Shown here: positions 1-8,529 of the stretch, one piece after another | Position numbering within the stretch: the stretch's first letter is position 1 | Layout of the letters: the number at the start of each line of letters is the position of its first letter | Notes under the pieces: model-generated | Databases searched by the model: none | Seen by the model: only the letters and a program-made list of their open reading frames with translations | What the model was told of the DNA's origin: nothing | Program-made: the position numbers and the translations under genes | DNA from: Flocculibacter collagenilyticus | Lineage (GTDB): Bacteria > Pseudomonadota > Gammaproteobacteria > Enterobacterales > Alteromonadaceae | Assembly: GCF_016469335.1 (NCBI RefSeq) | Contig: NZ_CP059888.1 | Coordinates: forward strand, 2,480,001-2,544,000 | Length of the DNA: 64,000 bases | Reading direction: 5' to 3'

Positions 1-832
1 TTTTCTTGCGGTAAATAATGCCTGGATTACAGCGCACCATGTCAAAATCATCACTGAGCCCAGTCATTGACTCAGAAGCACCTAAGAATAAGTACCCCTT
101 AGGGTTCAATGATTTAGCGAACTGACCAATGATTCTAGACTTTACTTCTGGCGAGAAATAAATAAGCACATTGCGGCAAAAAATAATATCGAACTTACCT
201 AATAACGTGTAATTATCAAGCAAGTTTAGGTGCCTAAAAGTGATCGCACGGCGAATATTGTCTTTAACTTGCAGCAAACCATTGCCGCAGTCTTGGAAGT
301 ATTTTGACTTTCTTTCAGTTGACAACCCTCGCGCAATAGCAAGTGAGTCATACTTAGCACTTTTACAATGCTCAAGCATGCTATTAGAAATATCTGTACC
401 AACAATACTCGCTTTTACCGATTTTGTGCCAGGATTTTGACTATTATACTCATCAACCGTCATCGCTATTGAGTAAGGTTCCTGACCAGATGAAGATGCA
501 GCCGACCATATTTTTACAGACTTTTTCCCTTCGGCAGCAAATTCTGGCAATAGTCTATTTTTAAGTAAATCAAAGGGGTATGTATCTCGGAACCATAATG
601 TCTCATTTGTTGTCATTGCGTCAACAACGGTGGCCCGTAACTCCCTTTCATGCGCTTTTAAAGTGCGATTAACCAGCTCTGAGAGTGTTTCTACTCCAAA
701 CTGGCTCATTAAAGGGGCAAGTCGACTTTTTACTAAATACTGTTTATTTTGCCCCAATACGATACCGCATTGTTGCTCTAAAAAGTCGCTGAACATTTTA
801 TATTCTTGATCTGCAAGAGTCTTATTTGGCAC
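1..832 (-). CDS. cheR: Chemotaxis protein methyltransferase CheR (3' end outside window)
   Basis: CheR uses S-adenosylmethionine to methylate glutamates on chemoreceptors in the cytoplasm. About 277 codons are visible and the reading frame runs off the left edge, so the last residues are missing. Seen in the translation: an N-terminal helical CheR_N-like part, then the SAM-binding fold with SSGQEPYS, a GTDIS strand and the FCRNVLIYF segment typical of CheR. The start is GTG at 832. An in-frame TAA lies two codons upstream and a GAGG ribosome site precedes it, so no longer form is possible. It is followed upstream by cheV in the same orientation, as in Vibrio-type flagellar regions, which suggests joint expression. 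Confidence 0.93.
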   Translation of the reverse strand, partial: MPNKTLADQEYKMFSDFLEQQCGIVLGQNKQYLVKSRLAPLMSQFGVETLSELVNRTLKAHERELRATVVDAMTTNETLWFRDTYPFDLLKNRLLPEFAAEGKKSVKIWSAASSSGQEPYSIAMTVDEYNSQNPGTKSVKASIVGTDISNSMLEHCKSAKYDSLAIARGLSTERKSKYFQDCGNGLLQVKDNIRRAITFRHLNLLDNYTLLGKFDIIFCRNVLIYFSPEVKSRIIGQFAKSLNPKGYLFLGASESMTGLSDDFDMVRCNPGIIYRKK

Positions 833-899
833 TGTTACTTAGCCTCATTGAAATAATTCATTGTAAATATGTGCGTAAAATTAGTGAACAATATAAAAG

Positions 900-1829
900 C
901 TAGTCTGCTTTCACCCATTTATTTACTGCCGTTGCCAGTTCGTCTGGGTTAAATTTTGCAATAAAATCGTCAGCCCCAACCTTCTCCACCATCGCATGAT
1001 TAAAAACACCACTCAGTGAGGTATGAAGTATTACATGCAAAGGTGCTAAATTAGGTCTTGCTTTCACTTCCGCCGTTAAGGTGTAACCATCCATCTCTGG
1101 CATTTCAACATCAGATATCAGTAACGCTACTTTTTCACGAATATCCGTTTCACATTGCTCACCTAACTCAATTAAACGCTCTAGGGCCTCTTTGCCGTTT
1201 TTACACAACTCCATATCTAAGCCTAGCGTTTCAAGAGATCGTTTAATTTGATTACGCGCCACTGCAGAGTCATCTGCAATGAGTACAATTTTTTCACCCA
1301 CATGACTTTGCAGGTCATCATCAGTGATCACACCTTCACTGATCTCAGTTGCAATCGGAGAGATTTCATCAAGAATTTTTTCAACATCAAGGATCTCAAC
1401 AAGCTCTTTATCTACCTCTGTAACTGCAGTTAAATAACTATATCTGCCAGTACCTTGAGGTGGTGGCATAATTGATTCCCAGTTAATATTAATTATTCGT
1501 TCTACTGAATTAACTAAGAAACCTTGTACTGAGCGGTTATATTCAGCAATGATGACAAAACAATTAGTAATGTCTTCAATTGGTTTGCCGCCTGTAGCCA
1601 TACTTAAGTCAATCACTGAGATAGTTTGACCACGAATATGGGCGACACCGCGAATATATTGATTACGTTTCGGAAGTGAGGTTAATGGCGGACATTGCAG
1701 TACTTCACGCACTTTAAATACATTAATGCCAAAACGTTGTCGCCCTGCGAGCTTGAATAACAGTAGCTCTAAACGGTTTTGGCCAACCAGTTGAGTTCGC
1801 TGGTTTACGGAATCTAAAAGCCCTGCCAT
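900..1829 (-). CDS. cheV: Chemotaxis coupling/response-regulator protein CheV
   Basis: CheV couples chemoreceptors to the kinase CheA and carries a phosphorylatable receiver domain that aids adaptation. The 309-residue protein has a CheW-like domain (about residues 20-160) and a receiver domain (about 180-305). In the receiver the acidic pair is D186/D187, the phosphoacceptor is D240 in the SDVEMPEMDG segment, and the conserved lysine is K292. Length and order match the family. A good ribosome site (TAGGAG) precedes the ATG. It lies 67 bp upstream of cheR and diverges from flgA, leaving a shared intergenic region of about 155 bp in which I could not define a promoter. Confidence 0.96.
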   Translation of the reverse strand: MAGLLDSVNQRTQLVGQNRLELLLFKLAGRQRFGINVFKVREVLQCPPLTSLPKRNQYIRGVAHIRGQTISVIDLSMATGGKPIEDITNCFVIIAEYNRSVQGFLVNSVERIININWESIMPPPQGTGRYSYLTAVTEVDKELVEILDVEKILDEISPIATEISEGVITDDDLQSHVGEKIVLIADDSAVARNQIKRSLETLGLDMELCKNGKEALERLIELGEQCETDIREKVALLISDVEMPEMDGYTLTAEVKARPNLAPLHVILHTSLSGVFNHAMVEKVGADDFIAKFNPDELATAVNKWVKAD

Positions 1830-1984
1830 GTTTTGCTCCTACATTTATATACGGTATAAAAATTGCTTGATGGTAAACACTAATAAATTAGACGCCTTAT
1901 CAAGTACAATTTTAGTACCTGTATTGTGTTAAGCTTCAGTTTATATTTTTTTTCAAACTAAAGCATAGTAAATTCGCCGCGAAA

Positions 1985-2737
1985 ATGTTTAATAAACGAG
2001 AGAAATATTTGAATTTTATTAAAAATACACTGCTTATTATAGCGCTATTAAGCGTATTGAAGGTAACGGCAGCAACGCCAGAAAGTTTAGCAATTAATGA
2101 TGCCAGCGATGCAAAGTTAACGCGAGTTAGCCTTCAGCAAATGGCTGAAAACTATGTAAAAGAGTTAATTTCACCTTCTGATGAACAACTCATCTCCTTT
2201 ACTGCGGTACCACTCGACACGCGTATAGAACCTAAGCAGTGCAACGCTCCTGTCGAGTTATCTGTTCCCGCTAATTCATCTTTCAGACGTTATGCTATGG
2301 TTAGTGTAAAGTGCGCAGATATCCCAGGATGGAGCTTATATATTCAAGTCAAAATCCAACGATTAATTAATGTTGTTGTCGCGTCAATGAATATCCCTAA
2401 AGGAAAAGTAATAACTAAATCAGACGTTAAGCTCATTGCAAAAGAAAAAACTTATGTTCGCAACAAATTTGTCGATAACCCGGTTGCATTAATCGGTTCT
2501 AAAGCAAAGCGATTTATTTCGCAGCATCAAATTATTGACTTAGGAGCACTTTGTTTTGTGTGTAAAGGTGATGCCGTAACGATTCTTGCTAAATCGAGTA
2601 GTTTAGCCGTCAAAACATCGGGTGTTGCTCTGCAAGACGGTTCTTTAGGTGCATTAATTAGAGTTAAAAATACTAGCTCAAACAAACAGATAAAAGCGAC
2701 TGTAACTTCTGTAGGTAAAGTTCAAGTAAATTTTTAG
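1985..2737 (+). CDS. flgA: Flagellar P-ring assembly chaperone FlgA
   Basis: FlgA is a periplasmic chaperone needed to assemble the FlgI P-ring around the flagellar rod. The protein has 250 residues. A hydrophobic N-terminal segment (about residues 12-30) acts as a signal peptide or anchor, and the C-terminal half is a SAF-type domain beginning near the VVVASMNIPKGKVIT stretch. The cysteines C73 and C111 in the middle domain are consistent with a periplasmic location. It lies divergently from cheV and just upstream of flgM and flgN, the usual Vibrio/Alteromonadales order. The short gap to flgM carries a separate sigma-28 promoter, so flgA and flgMN can be controlled independently. Confidence 0.93.
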   Translation: MFNKREKYLNFIKNTLLIIALLSVLKVTAATPESLAINDASDAKLTRVSLQQMAENYVKELISPSDEQLISFTAVPLDTRIEPKQCNAPVELSVPANSSFRRYAMVSVKCADIPGWSLYIQVKIQRLINVVVASMNIPKGKVITKSDVKLIAKEKTYVRNKFVDNPVALIGSKAKRFISQHQIIDLGALCFVCKGDAVTILAKSSSLAVKTSGVALQDGSLGALIRVKNTSSNKQIKATVTSVGKVQVNF

Positions 2738-2746
2738 AAATTATGT

Positions 2747-2773
2747 TAAAGTTTTCTTTAGTCACGCCGATAT
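2747..2773 (+). promoter_or_regulatory. Sigma-28 (FliA) promoter for flgM-flgN
   Basis: The sequence reads TAAAGTTT (2747-2754), an 11-base spacer, then GCCGATAT (2766-2773). The enterobacterial FliA consensus is TAAAGTTT-N11-GCCGATAA, so only the last base differs. It starts 10 bp after the flgA stop and points toward flgM. FliA-dependent expression of its own anti-sigma factor is a known feedback loop. The match is seen directly; activity is inferred. Confidence 0.85.
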
Positions 2774-2806
2774 ATATGACAGGTAGAAAAACGGGTGGTG
2801 AATATC

Positions 2807-3136
2807 ATGGTTAATGAAGTAAACAGAGGCAATAACGCCAAGGTTGATTACACAAGTAATCAGCAATCATCGAAGAAGGTCGATGCAGAGCAAAAGGCGA
2901 CTCAAACCGCTGTTCAACAAACGCAGTCTAATAAAGCAACTAGCGATGCTGTTACTCTTACACCGCAAGCGCAGCAGCTTAAAGAGTTACAGAAAAAAGT
3001 TGAAAATTCGAGCGGGTTTGATCAACAGAAAGTACAAAAAGTGAAAAAAGCTATTTCTGAAGGGCATTATCAAGTTGATGTTGACAAACTTGCCGATAAA
3101 ATAGCTAGTCATGAAATTGACTTGTTTGGTCGTTAG
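2807..3136 (+). CDS. flgM: Anti-sigma-28 factor FlgM
   Basis: FlgM binds and inhibits the flagellar sigma factor FliA until the hook is complete, then is exported through the flagellum. The protein is about 109 residues, very polar, with a disordered Gln/Ser-rich N-terminal half. The C-terminal helical region (from about TLTPQAQQLKEL to the end) is the conserved sigma-binding part. I chose ATG at 2807; an in-frame GTG at 2795 would add four residues and cannot be excluded. It sits between flgA and flgN directly downstream of a near-consensus FliA promoter, which fits the family's autoregulation. Confidence 0.92.
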   Translation: MVNEVNRGNNAKVDYTSNQQSSKKVDAEQKATQTAVQQTQSNKATSDAVTLTPQAQQLKELQKKVENSSGFDQQKVQKVKKAISEGHYQVDVDKLADKIASHEIDLFGR

Positions 3137-3196
3137 TAGCCATTGTGCTTATTAGGCAGAGTTTAATAAATAATATTGGTATGAGGTATTAATTTA

Positions 3197-3613
3197 ATGT
3201 CGCTTGAATTATTAATTCAACAAGAAAGTTGCTTAGAGCAATTGTTAGAAGTGATGAAAAAAGAGCTGACAGCAATTGCTGAACGTGATCATCAAGCACT
3301 AACTGATCTTGTTGCATTAAAAGAAGAGCTGCTTAAACAAATTACTAATATTGACAATACGTTAGCACAAACCAACCTATCAGCCGAGCGTAAAGAAAAT
3401 CCAGTGTTAGATAAAAAAATTAACACGATTAAAGAACTATTAGAACAATGCAAAGCACAAAATGAAGCTAACTTCTTAGCTGCAAATCAAAGTCAAATTG
3501 CCGTCAATAAATTAAGAACTATTCTATTTGGTGCTAGTGGAACAACAACTTACGGCAAAAAAGGCACAGCCTATAGCTCGTCTCCTACATTAGGAAAAGG
3601 CATTAAAGCATAA
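3197..3613 (+). CDS. flgN: Flagellar export chaperone FlgN
   Basis: FlgN is the cytoplasmic chaperone of the hook-filament junction proteins FlgK and FlgL. The 138-residue sequence is almost entirely alpha-helical with long heptad-like stretches (residues 1-110), followed by a short Gly/Ser/Thr-rich tail. Length and composition match FlgN/FlgK-chaperone proteins, which share little sequence identity; the position right after flgM is the strongest support. It is 60 bp downstream of flgM and probably co-transcribed from the FliA promoter. Confidence 0.88.
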   Translation: MSLELLIQQESCLEQLLEVMKKELTAIAERDHQALTDLVALKEELLKQITNIDNTLAQTNLSAERKENPVLDKKINTIKELLEQCKAQNEANFLAANQSQIAVNKLRTILFGASGTTTYGKKGTAYSSSPTLGKGIKA

Positions 3614-3635
3614 CGCCCCTCCCCGTTTCGCGCAT

Positions 3636-4163
3636 TTAATAAAATGAAACCTTCTTAACTCTGCGAGTTTTATTAGAAACTCGATAAAGCTCATATACCT
3701 GTTTCATATCTAACTCTAATTCTGTGGCATAGGTATCACCCACAGCGTAAGTTTTTATGACTTTTGCCCCTTTAATCAATCCATTAACCTTAGTTTTCAG
3801 ATTATCATTACGACTGACTAAATTTTGCATACTTGAACTAGATGATATTTGCTGGCCGTATACTTGCTCAGCTAATTCTCTATACGCATCTAATTTTGAG
3901 GCTCTAATCGCCATTAACACTTTTAATTGTTGCGACTCTCCTTTTTGAAGGCTTATAGGCGCGAAGCCCACAGCTCTAATAATTGGAAAGTTTTTTGGCT
4001 CTTCATATTCCCACTCAATATGTTTATCAAAAAATTGAGCACAACCGCTTAAGCCAACTGTTAACACAACCGCCGTTAATACTTTTGCTGTGGCACCATT
4101 CCACCTACATAACCGCTCTTTAGTAGGAAACATAGACAGCAGCCTGTTTTTAAATAACAACAT
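3636..4163 (-). CDS. flgP: Flagellar outer-membrane lipoprotein FlgP (LPP20 family)
   Basis: FlgP belongs to the LPP20 lipoproteins and helps build the outer-membrane basal disk/H-ring structures of Vibrio-type flagella. The 175-residue precursor has a basic N-terminus, a hydrophobic segment ending in the lipobox LSGC near residue 41, and then a compact domain with the RASKLDAYRELAEQVYG segment typical of LPP20. The ATG at 4163 is preceded by GAAGG at good spacing; an internal ATG at 4133 would give a more usual signal length. The gene is convergent with flgN and divergent from flgT. The usual partner flgO is not in the window. Confidence 0.85.
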   Translation of the reverse strand: MLLFKNRLLSMFPTKERLCRWNGATAKVLTAVVLTVGLSGCAQFFDKHIEWEYEEPKNFPIIRAVGFAPISLQKGESQQLKVLMAIRASKLDAYRELAEQVYGQQISSSSSMQNLVSRNDNLKTKVNGLIKGAKVIKTYAVGDTYATELELDMKQVYELYRVSNKTRRVKKVSFY

Positions 4164-4213
4164 ATTAAAACCTTCACTTTATAACTAGGGCACAGTGTAA
4201 TAATGTTTATAAA

Positions 4214-4229
4214 AGCAAAAGCTATACCA
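4214..4229 (-). promoter_or_regulatory. Sigma-54-like -24/-12 promoter for flgP
   Basis: On the minus strand the sequence TGGTATAGCTTTTGCT has GG and GC at the spacing of the sigma-54 consensus TGGCAC-N5-TTGC. It ends about 50 bp upstream of the flgP start. In Vibrio, flgOP-type genes depend on RpoN and flagellar activators. The CAC part of the -24 box is degenerate, so this is a moderate prediction. Confidence 0.5.
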
Positions 4230-4334
4230 GCTCGCAAATATTAGGCCCGCACTCATTATTTAATTTCAAGCAGGCATGATTCATGCTTATATTAGACTAG
4301 TATTCTTATAAACACTGATGACGAGAATTGCAGT

Positions 4335-5525
4335 ATGACACACAACGTTTTGTTTGGCTTACTATTAGCCACAGGCCTACTCATTAGCACTAGCGTGTCT
4401 GCCGAGTGGTATGAAGCCGTAGGACAAGCAGAAATTAGAAGAGGTGACAAAGACAATGCGCAACAGCGTGCAATTCAAGACGCAGTTAAACATGCTTTGT
4501 TGTTTTCAGGCGCCACAGTGAATAGTATTCAAGAAGTCAGTGACGGTGTTTTGACGAATAACGCAATGAAAATTATGTCTAGCGGCTCTGTTCAGTCTAT
4601 CGAGCTGATTAATGAAACGCATACAGCCAACTCTGTGATGGTTACCATACGATTAGATATCACTTCAGAGCAGAATCAATGCACAACCTCTGACTTTAAA
4701 AAAAGCATCGCAATTACGCAGTTTAACTTATCAGATCAAGCACAAGCGAAAATTGGTGGCTTATATTATCTAGGAAAAGATTTTGCTAAAAAATTAACGC
4801 AAAATATTGAACGCGATAGTTTTAAGTTAGTTGCTCGCCCTTGGTATCAAAAAAAGCTAAATTTAGATGCCTTTCGCAGCGAATATTTTTCCGCAGATGA
4901 TGCACTAATAGAGCAAATTTCAGCACGTAGTGATAGCCAATTCGTTTTATTTGGCACCTTAACCGATGTATCCATGGGTGACAAAGTCAGCAGCGACTTA
5001 ACCTTTTGGCGTGATGATGTATATGATCGTTATTTTGCTGTCGAATACATTATTTTTGACGCTTTTACTAAAGAACTCATTGATCGTAACCAAATAACGC
5101 TAAGTGCAGATTGGACTTTTAACCTGAAAGAAAGCATCAATACCAACAGCTCAAAATTTTGGCATTCCACTTACGGTCAAGCAATTGAGCGCGTAGCTAG
5201 CCAGTTACAAATCAATATTGAAGAACAGTTAGCATGCCAGCAACTTGAGGGTAAAATTTTAAAGGTAATTGACAATCAAGTAGTTGTAAATTTAGGTAAA
5301 GAAAATGGCGTTGAGCCGGGACAAACGTTTATTGTGGCACACCGCACCAATGGTAAAGGACCTTCATCTAAAACGTTACCAGCCTACACCGTAACTCAAT
5401 ATAAAATCCGTATCGAGCAAAGCCATCAGCACTCCGCCATCGGCTCGTCAATCGACGACATGTTGCTAGGTAACGTACAGGAAGATGATGTGATCTTACT
5501 TGCGCCGATTAATGAGTTTGATTAG
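4335..5525 (+). CDS. flgT: Flagellar H-ring protein FlgT
   Basis: FlgT forms the periplasmic H-ring that stabilises sodium-driven motors and helps recruit MotX/MotY. The 396-residue protein has a signal peptide ending near SVSA/EW (residues 23-24), then an N-terminal domain beginning EWYEAVGQAEIRRGD, a middle domain (about 110-290) and a C-terminal domain (about 300-390). This matches the three-domain family. It diverges from flgP. Its 3' end overlaps the convergent hydrolase gene by 17 bp. Its presence implies a polar sodium-type flagellum. Confidence 0.9.
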   Translation: MTHNVLFGLLLATGLLISTSVSAEWYEAVGQAEIRRGDKDNAQQRAIQDAVKHALLFSGATVNSIQEVSDGVLTNNAMKIMSSGSVQSIELINETHTANSVMVTIRLDITSEQNQCTTSDFKKSIAITQFNLSDQAQAKIGGLYYLGKDFAKKLTQNIERDSFKLVARPWYQKKLNLDAFRSEYFSADDALIEQISARSDSQFVLFGTLTDVSMGDKVSSDLTFWRDDVYDRYFAVEYIIFDAFTKELIDRNQITLSADWTFNLKESINTNSSKFWHSTYGQAIERVASQLQINIEEQLACQQLEGKILKVIDNQVVVNLGKENGVEPGQTFIVAHRTNGKGPSSKTLPAYTVTQYKIRIEQSHQHSAIGSSIDDMLLGNVQEDDVILLAPINEFD

Positions 5526-6363
5526 TCTTTTTTGGAGCTTCATCCAAGCTTGTGCTTTGTGGTAATTGGTTAATGGCTTCAAGTATAAATGATTGCGGTT
5601 GCTCTGGTTTTATCTCGTACAAAGGTAACGACTGATTTTCAAGCGCCTTAATGTAAAACTCAATTGGCCACAAATGCGGCGACGCATCATATTCATAATG
5701 TTGATTTACCGCAGTCACATCATGTGAATAGCTTAATGGAAAAGCTTGATTGCTGCCGTAAACACTGTCTCTAGTATCATAATAGGTGTCACTGACATCC
5801 GCACAACTGCCAAACGCCTTAACACCATAGTCCCAAAATACTCCGCCATAAATAGTAACGGGATCTAAATACGTTGTTTTAATATAGATATCTTTATTTA
5901 TTGCTTTTACCGCTAAACACGTTCCGTAATTAACAAATGCACCGCAACTATGCCCTATTAAATGCATTTTCGTAAGTTGAGTATTGGATAAAGCCAAACG
6001 CGCTATTACACCACCAATGCGCATCGCATTTATTGAGCATGTAAGCGGATTAGTAGCGTGGCTGCGCCAATCTAATGCAAATATCGCAGCATTTGGAAAC
6101 TTATTCTTTAGTATTGTTGTCAGCCGACGATCCCAATCCGAGCCCAGATCATTTAAGCCGTGGGATACCATCACCCAATGGCTGGCTTGCTGAAATTCAG
6201 CTTTGTTATACGTATCAAAATACGTATCAAAATTTCGTGGCCAAAAAATAAAAGTAATGATAAGCAGTGAAACAATTAAAAATGAGACAACAGGAAGGGT
6301 AATAGATAAATGAATAAACCACTTTACCAATGGATGACTACTTCTATATTTGTTTATTAACAA
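5509..6363 (-). CDS. Membrane-anchored alpha/beta hydrolase (lipase-like)
   Basis: This looks like a serine hydrolase of the alpha/beta fold, possibly an esterase or lipase. The 284-residue protein has an N-terminal transmembrane helix (about residues 15-42), then the strand MVSHGLNDLGSDW. The nucleophile elbow GHSCG (GxSxG type) follows in the IGHSCGAFVNYG segment. Acidic and histidine triad candidates lie downstream (TYLDP; SYSHDVT). The Cys after the nucleophile Ser is unusual but tolerated. It is convergent with flgT and is probably not part of the pigment cluster, since it lies beyond the phosphopantetheinyl transferase. The substrate cannot be told from sequence. Confidence 0.72.
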   Translation of the reverse strand: MLINKYRSSHPLVKWFIHLSITLPVVSFLIVSLLIITFIFWPRNFDTYFDTYNKAEFQQASHWVMVSHGLNDLGSDWDRRLTTILKNKFPNAAIFALDWRSHATNPLTCSINAMRIGGVIARLALSNTQLTKMHLIGHSCGAFVNYGTCLAVKAINKDIYIKTTYLDPVTIYGGVFWDYGVKAFGSCADVSDTYYDTRDSVYGSNQAFPLSYSHDVTAVNQHYEYDASPHLWPIEFYIKALENQSLPLYEIKPEQPQSFILEAINQLPQSTSLDEAPKKTNQTH

Positions 6364-6403
6364 AAAACTGCCTTAACATTGTTTTGTATTGGATTTATTT
6401 AGC

Positions 6404-7177
6404 TTATTTAGCCAAATAACTAAGTGTTACCTGCTGCTCTATCGTGTCTTGTGGCTCCTTAATCGCCACACTTAAAATATAACTCTCATTAGCGTCTTTA
6501 CATACAAATTTGCAGCTGTACGCCTTTAAGTTATGAATATTAATGAACTTGATTATATCTTTTGATAATAGCTCACTTAATGGCTTGTTTAATGCCTTCG
6601 CTACTGCTTCTTTTAATGTCCACTTTTGATAAAACACATCTTCTTTTGTTTTAATACCATGATTATTGAAACTATCATTTAACGCTAGGCTCCATTCATG
6701 TTCATGAAAAAAAGAAGTGCTAATCTTTTGTACGTCTCTTTTGCTATTAATCTTTTCAATATCAACACCAATAACAGGCTGGCAATGGTTAATACCCAGC
6801 ATTAGCATTTTTCCTGAGTGACTCAATGAGAACACATCAGTAAATACATGTACTTTAGAATCTTTACGGTGCCATTTAACTTGAAGTACGTTTTGCTCTG
6901 AATTAAAAAACACTTCTAAACACTTCAGGTCTAAAACGTGATATTGATTCATAATAAATGTTTTAATTAAGAAACGGCTCATTCTGAAGTGAGATTTAGC
7001 GAGTTCAGCTTTACGGGCATCTAAAACCTTTAACTCATTTTCCGTCAACCAGTCTTGATGCTGTAAAAGCAATGTATCATTAATAACCCTGCACAAAACA
7101 ACCTGTTGAGTATTAGCTATTATTGTTTCTAAGGTACAAGAATTTGAAAGCAGATTAATAAATTTCATCAATAGCAT
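6404..7177 (-). CDS. 4'-phosphopantetheinyl transferase (Sfp type)
   Basis: This enzyme moves the phosphopantetheine arm of CoA onto a serine of acyl carrier proteins. The roughly 257-residue length and the motifs VIGVDIEKI (metal-binding Asp and Glu) and WTLKEAVAKAL (W-x-x-KEA) are those of Sfp-type enzymes. The N-terminal part is longer and less conserved. I chose ATG at 7177, with an in-frame ATG at 7168 and a TTG at 7183 as alternatives. It is the last gene of the aryl-polyene cluster, so the two cluster ACPs are the likely substrates. A perfect inverted repeat lies immediately upstream and may control its translation. Confidence 0.86.
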   Translation of the reverse strand: MLLMKFINLLSNSCTLETIIANTQQVVLCRVINDTLLLQHQDWLTENELKVLDARKAELAKSHFRMSRFLIKTFIMNQYHVLDLKCLEVFFNSEQNVLQVKWHRKDSKVHVFTDVFSLSHSGKMLMLGINHCQPVIGVDIEKINSKRDVQKISTSFFHEHEWSLALNDSFNNHGIKTKEDVFYQKWTLKEAVAKALNKPLSELLSKDIIKFINIHNLKAYSCKFVCKDANESYILSVAIKEPQDTIEQQVTLSYLAK

Positions 7178-7182
7178 GCTCA

Positions 7183-7212
7183 ACTACCTAAAATAGATTT
7201 ACCTTAGGTAGT
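7183..7212 (-). promoter_or_regulatory. Inverted repeat in the leader of the phosphopantetheinyl transferase gene
   Basis: Nine bases, ACTACCTAA (7183-7191), are repeated exactly in inverted orientation as TTAGGTAGT (7204-7212), with a 12-base loop. The repeat lies 5 bp upstream of the ATG, and the AGG that could serve as ribosome site is inside one arm. It has no following T-run, so it is not a standard terminator. It could be an operator or an RNA hairpin limiting translation; that is inference. Confidence 0.5.
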
Positions 7213-7231
7213 TAAAGTACTCTGCTGGCAA

Positions 7232-7675
7232 TTAAGAGTCGACTTTTATCAAAGTGCCCTTCAACGTTACACCCGCCATAATGTTACCCGCTCCGCATTC
7301 ATACTCTGATTCACTAACAAACTCTCTTTTTTTGTAGAAAGATTGAATATTAGTTACCGCATTCATTCCTTCTCTTTTTGCTCTTTCTTGCAATGCTTTT
7401 AACGCCGAGAGCATTACCCACTCACATGCTTCTCGGTCAGATTTCATAAATGCATTAGTCTTTTTATTTGTCATCACTTCACCATACTGCTCTATTGGTT
7501 TTGGGTATGTTTGTGTGCCAAAATAAAGTGAAACGTCTGACAATAAAGCCTCTTTGGCTTTGCTTGACGCGAGTAATGACTCTACAGGATAGGTATTAAT
7601 TGAGTCTCGAGCGATTGCTTGACTGGTTACCATTGAACCAAGTAAAGCCAATAAAATTGCTGATTTATTCTTCAT
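7232..7675 (-). CDS. Secreted protein of unknown function in the pigment cluster
   Basis: I do not recognise this family firmly. From ATG at 7675 (ribosome site AAGGAA) the protein has 147 residues with a clear signal peptide ending near SQAIA/RD (residues 22-23), so it is probably periplasmic. The C-terminal half, with AVTNIQSFYKK and a YECGAGN segment followed by short beta-strands, loosely resembles YbjQ-like small folds, but this is weak. Two cysteines (in EACEW and YECG) could form a disulfide. The start overlaps the end of the MipA/OmpV-like gene by 11 bp, so it belongs to the same transcription unit. Confidence 0.6.
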   Translation of the reverse strand: MKNKSAILLALLGSMVTSQAIARDSINTYPVESLLASSKAKEALLSDVSLYFGTQTYPKPIEQYGEVMTNKKTNAFMKSDREACEWVMLSALKALQERAKREGMNAVTNIQSFYKKREFVSESEYECGAGNIMAGVTLKGTLIKVDS

Positions 7676-8522
7676 AGTTATTATTCCTTTTTGAGTAAAA
7701 AATCCACATTGCACCAATACCAATAGTCCAGTTATGATTTTGAGCCATTAATGGGCTATCGATTTGTTTAGAGCCAGAAAAATTGTAATACTTTACAAAG
7801 CCGCCAAGCCATAGTTTTTTATTTTTATACACTAATCCTGTTGATACGTCGCTGCCTGCATACCCAGCTTCAGCCTGATAACATGGCCTGAAAGGCAGTC
7901 GCTGTTGCGGGGTAACACCGTAAAAGTAATTCAAATACTGTTTGTCAGCAAAATTGATGTTTACTCTCGTCGCCCAGCTTATATTTGGTTGGTTTAAAAC
8001 CGTAATAGGCTGTTGAAGGTACCAATTTAGCCCTCCTCGCCAACCTTCATCATCTAGATATGTAAAATCAGTAGCAATAACTTTATGAGCAAATAAAGCC
8101 ATAAAATGCTGCTTATTCAAGTTTTTCTGATTATTGATAAAGTACTTTAAAGAAACACCACCCTCAAATGTCCAATCGAGATCTGGCATCCCTTTTCGAA
8201 GCTGATTATCGTCACTGTTAACTGGAACACCAGCAGAAGCCGACAAGTCCAACCTCCAATTGTCACTTTGCCAAAGCTCTCCCGTAAAACCATTACGATC
8301 AATTTTTACATTTTCATCTTTATAATAAAAATACGGTAGGGGTAATAAGTAACTTTCAGATTGATCTGATCCAAGATAATCGGGCATTGATAATGCGAAT
8401 GCCCCCATCCCTAAATCTAATTGATAAGCAACTGCATTGGGCGTTAATGTTAGCAAGCTAACAAAAAGTCCTATAGTTAGTGCTGTTAACTGACGCTGAA
8501 AAAAGTTAAATAGTACTTTCAT
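7665..8522 (-). CDS. MipA/OmpV-family outer-membrane protein
   Basis: MipA/OmpV proteins are small outer-membrane beta-barrels linked to murein-enzyme scaffolding or to porin-like roles. The 285-residue protein has a signal peptide ending near NAVA/YQ (residues 32-33), then alternating amphipathic strands. The opening LGMGAFALSMPDYLGSD and the PLPYFYYK segment are typical of the family. The last residues are charged rather than ending in an aromatic residue. The adjacent KS gene stop is 7 bp upstream, so it is co-transcribed with the polyene genes. A role in placing the pigment in the outer membrane is plausible but inferred. Confidence 0.82.
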   Translation of the reverse strand: MKVLFNFFQRQLTALTIGLFVSLLTLTPNAVAYQLDLGMGAFALSMPDYLGSDQSESYLLPLPYFYYKDENVKIDRNGFTGELWQSDNWRLDLSASAGVPVNSDDNQLRKGMPDLDWTFEGGVSLKYFINNQKNLNKQHFMALFAHKVIATDFTYLDDEGWRGGLNWYLQQPITVLNQPNISWATRVNINFADKQYLNYFYGVTPQQRLPFRPCYQAEAGYAGSDVSTGLVYKNKKLWLGGFVKYYNFSGSKQIDSPLMAQNHNWTIGIGAMWIFYSKRNNNYEE

Positions 8523-8529
8523 TTCATAC

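Noticed and set aside
1958-1984. Sigma-28 promoter before flgA (TAAA...GCCGCGAA)
   Set aside because: The spacing is two bases short and the -10 part would lie directly at the start codon.
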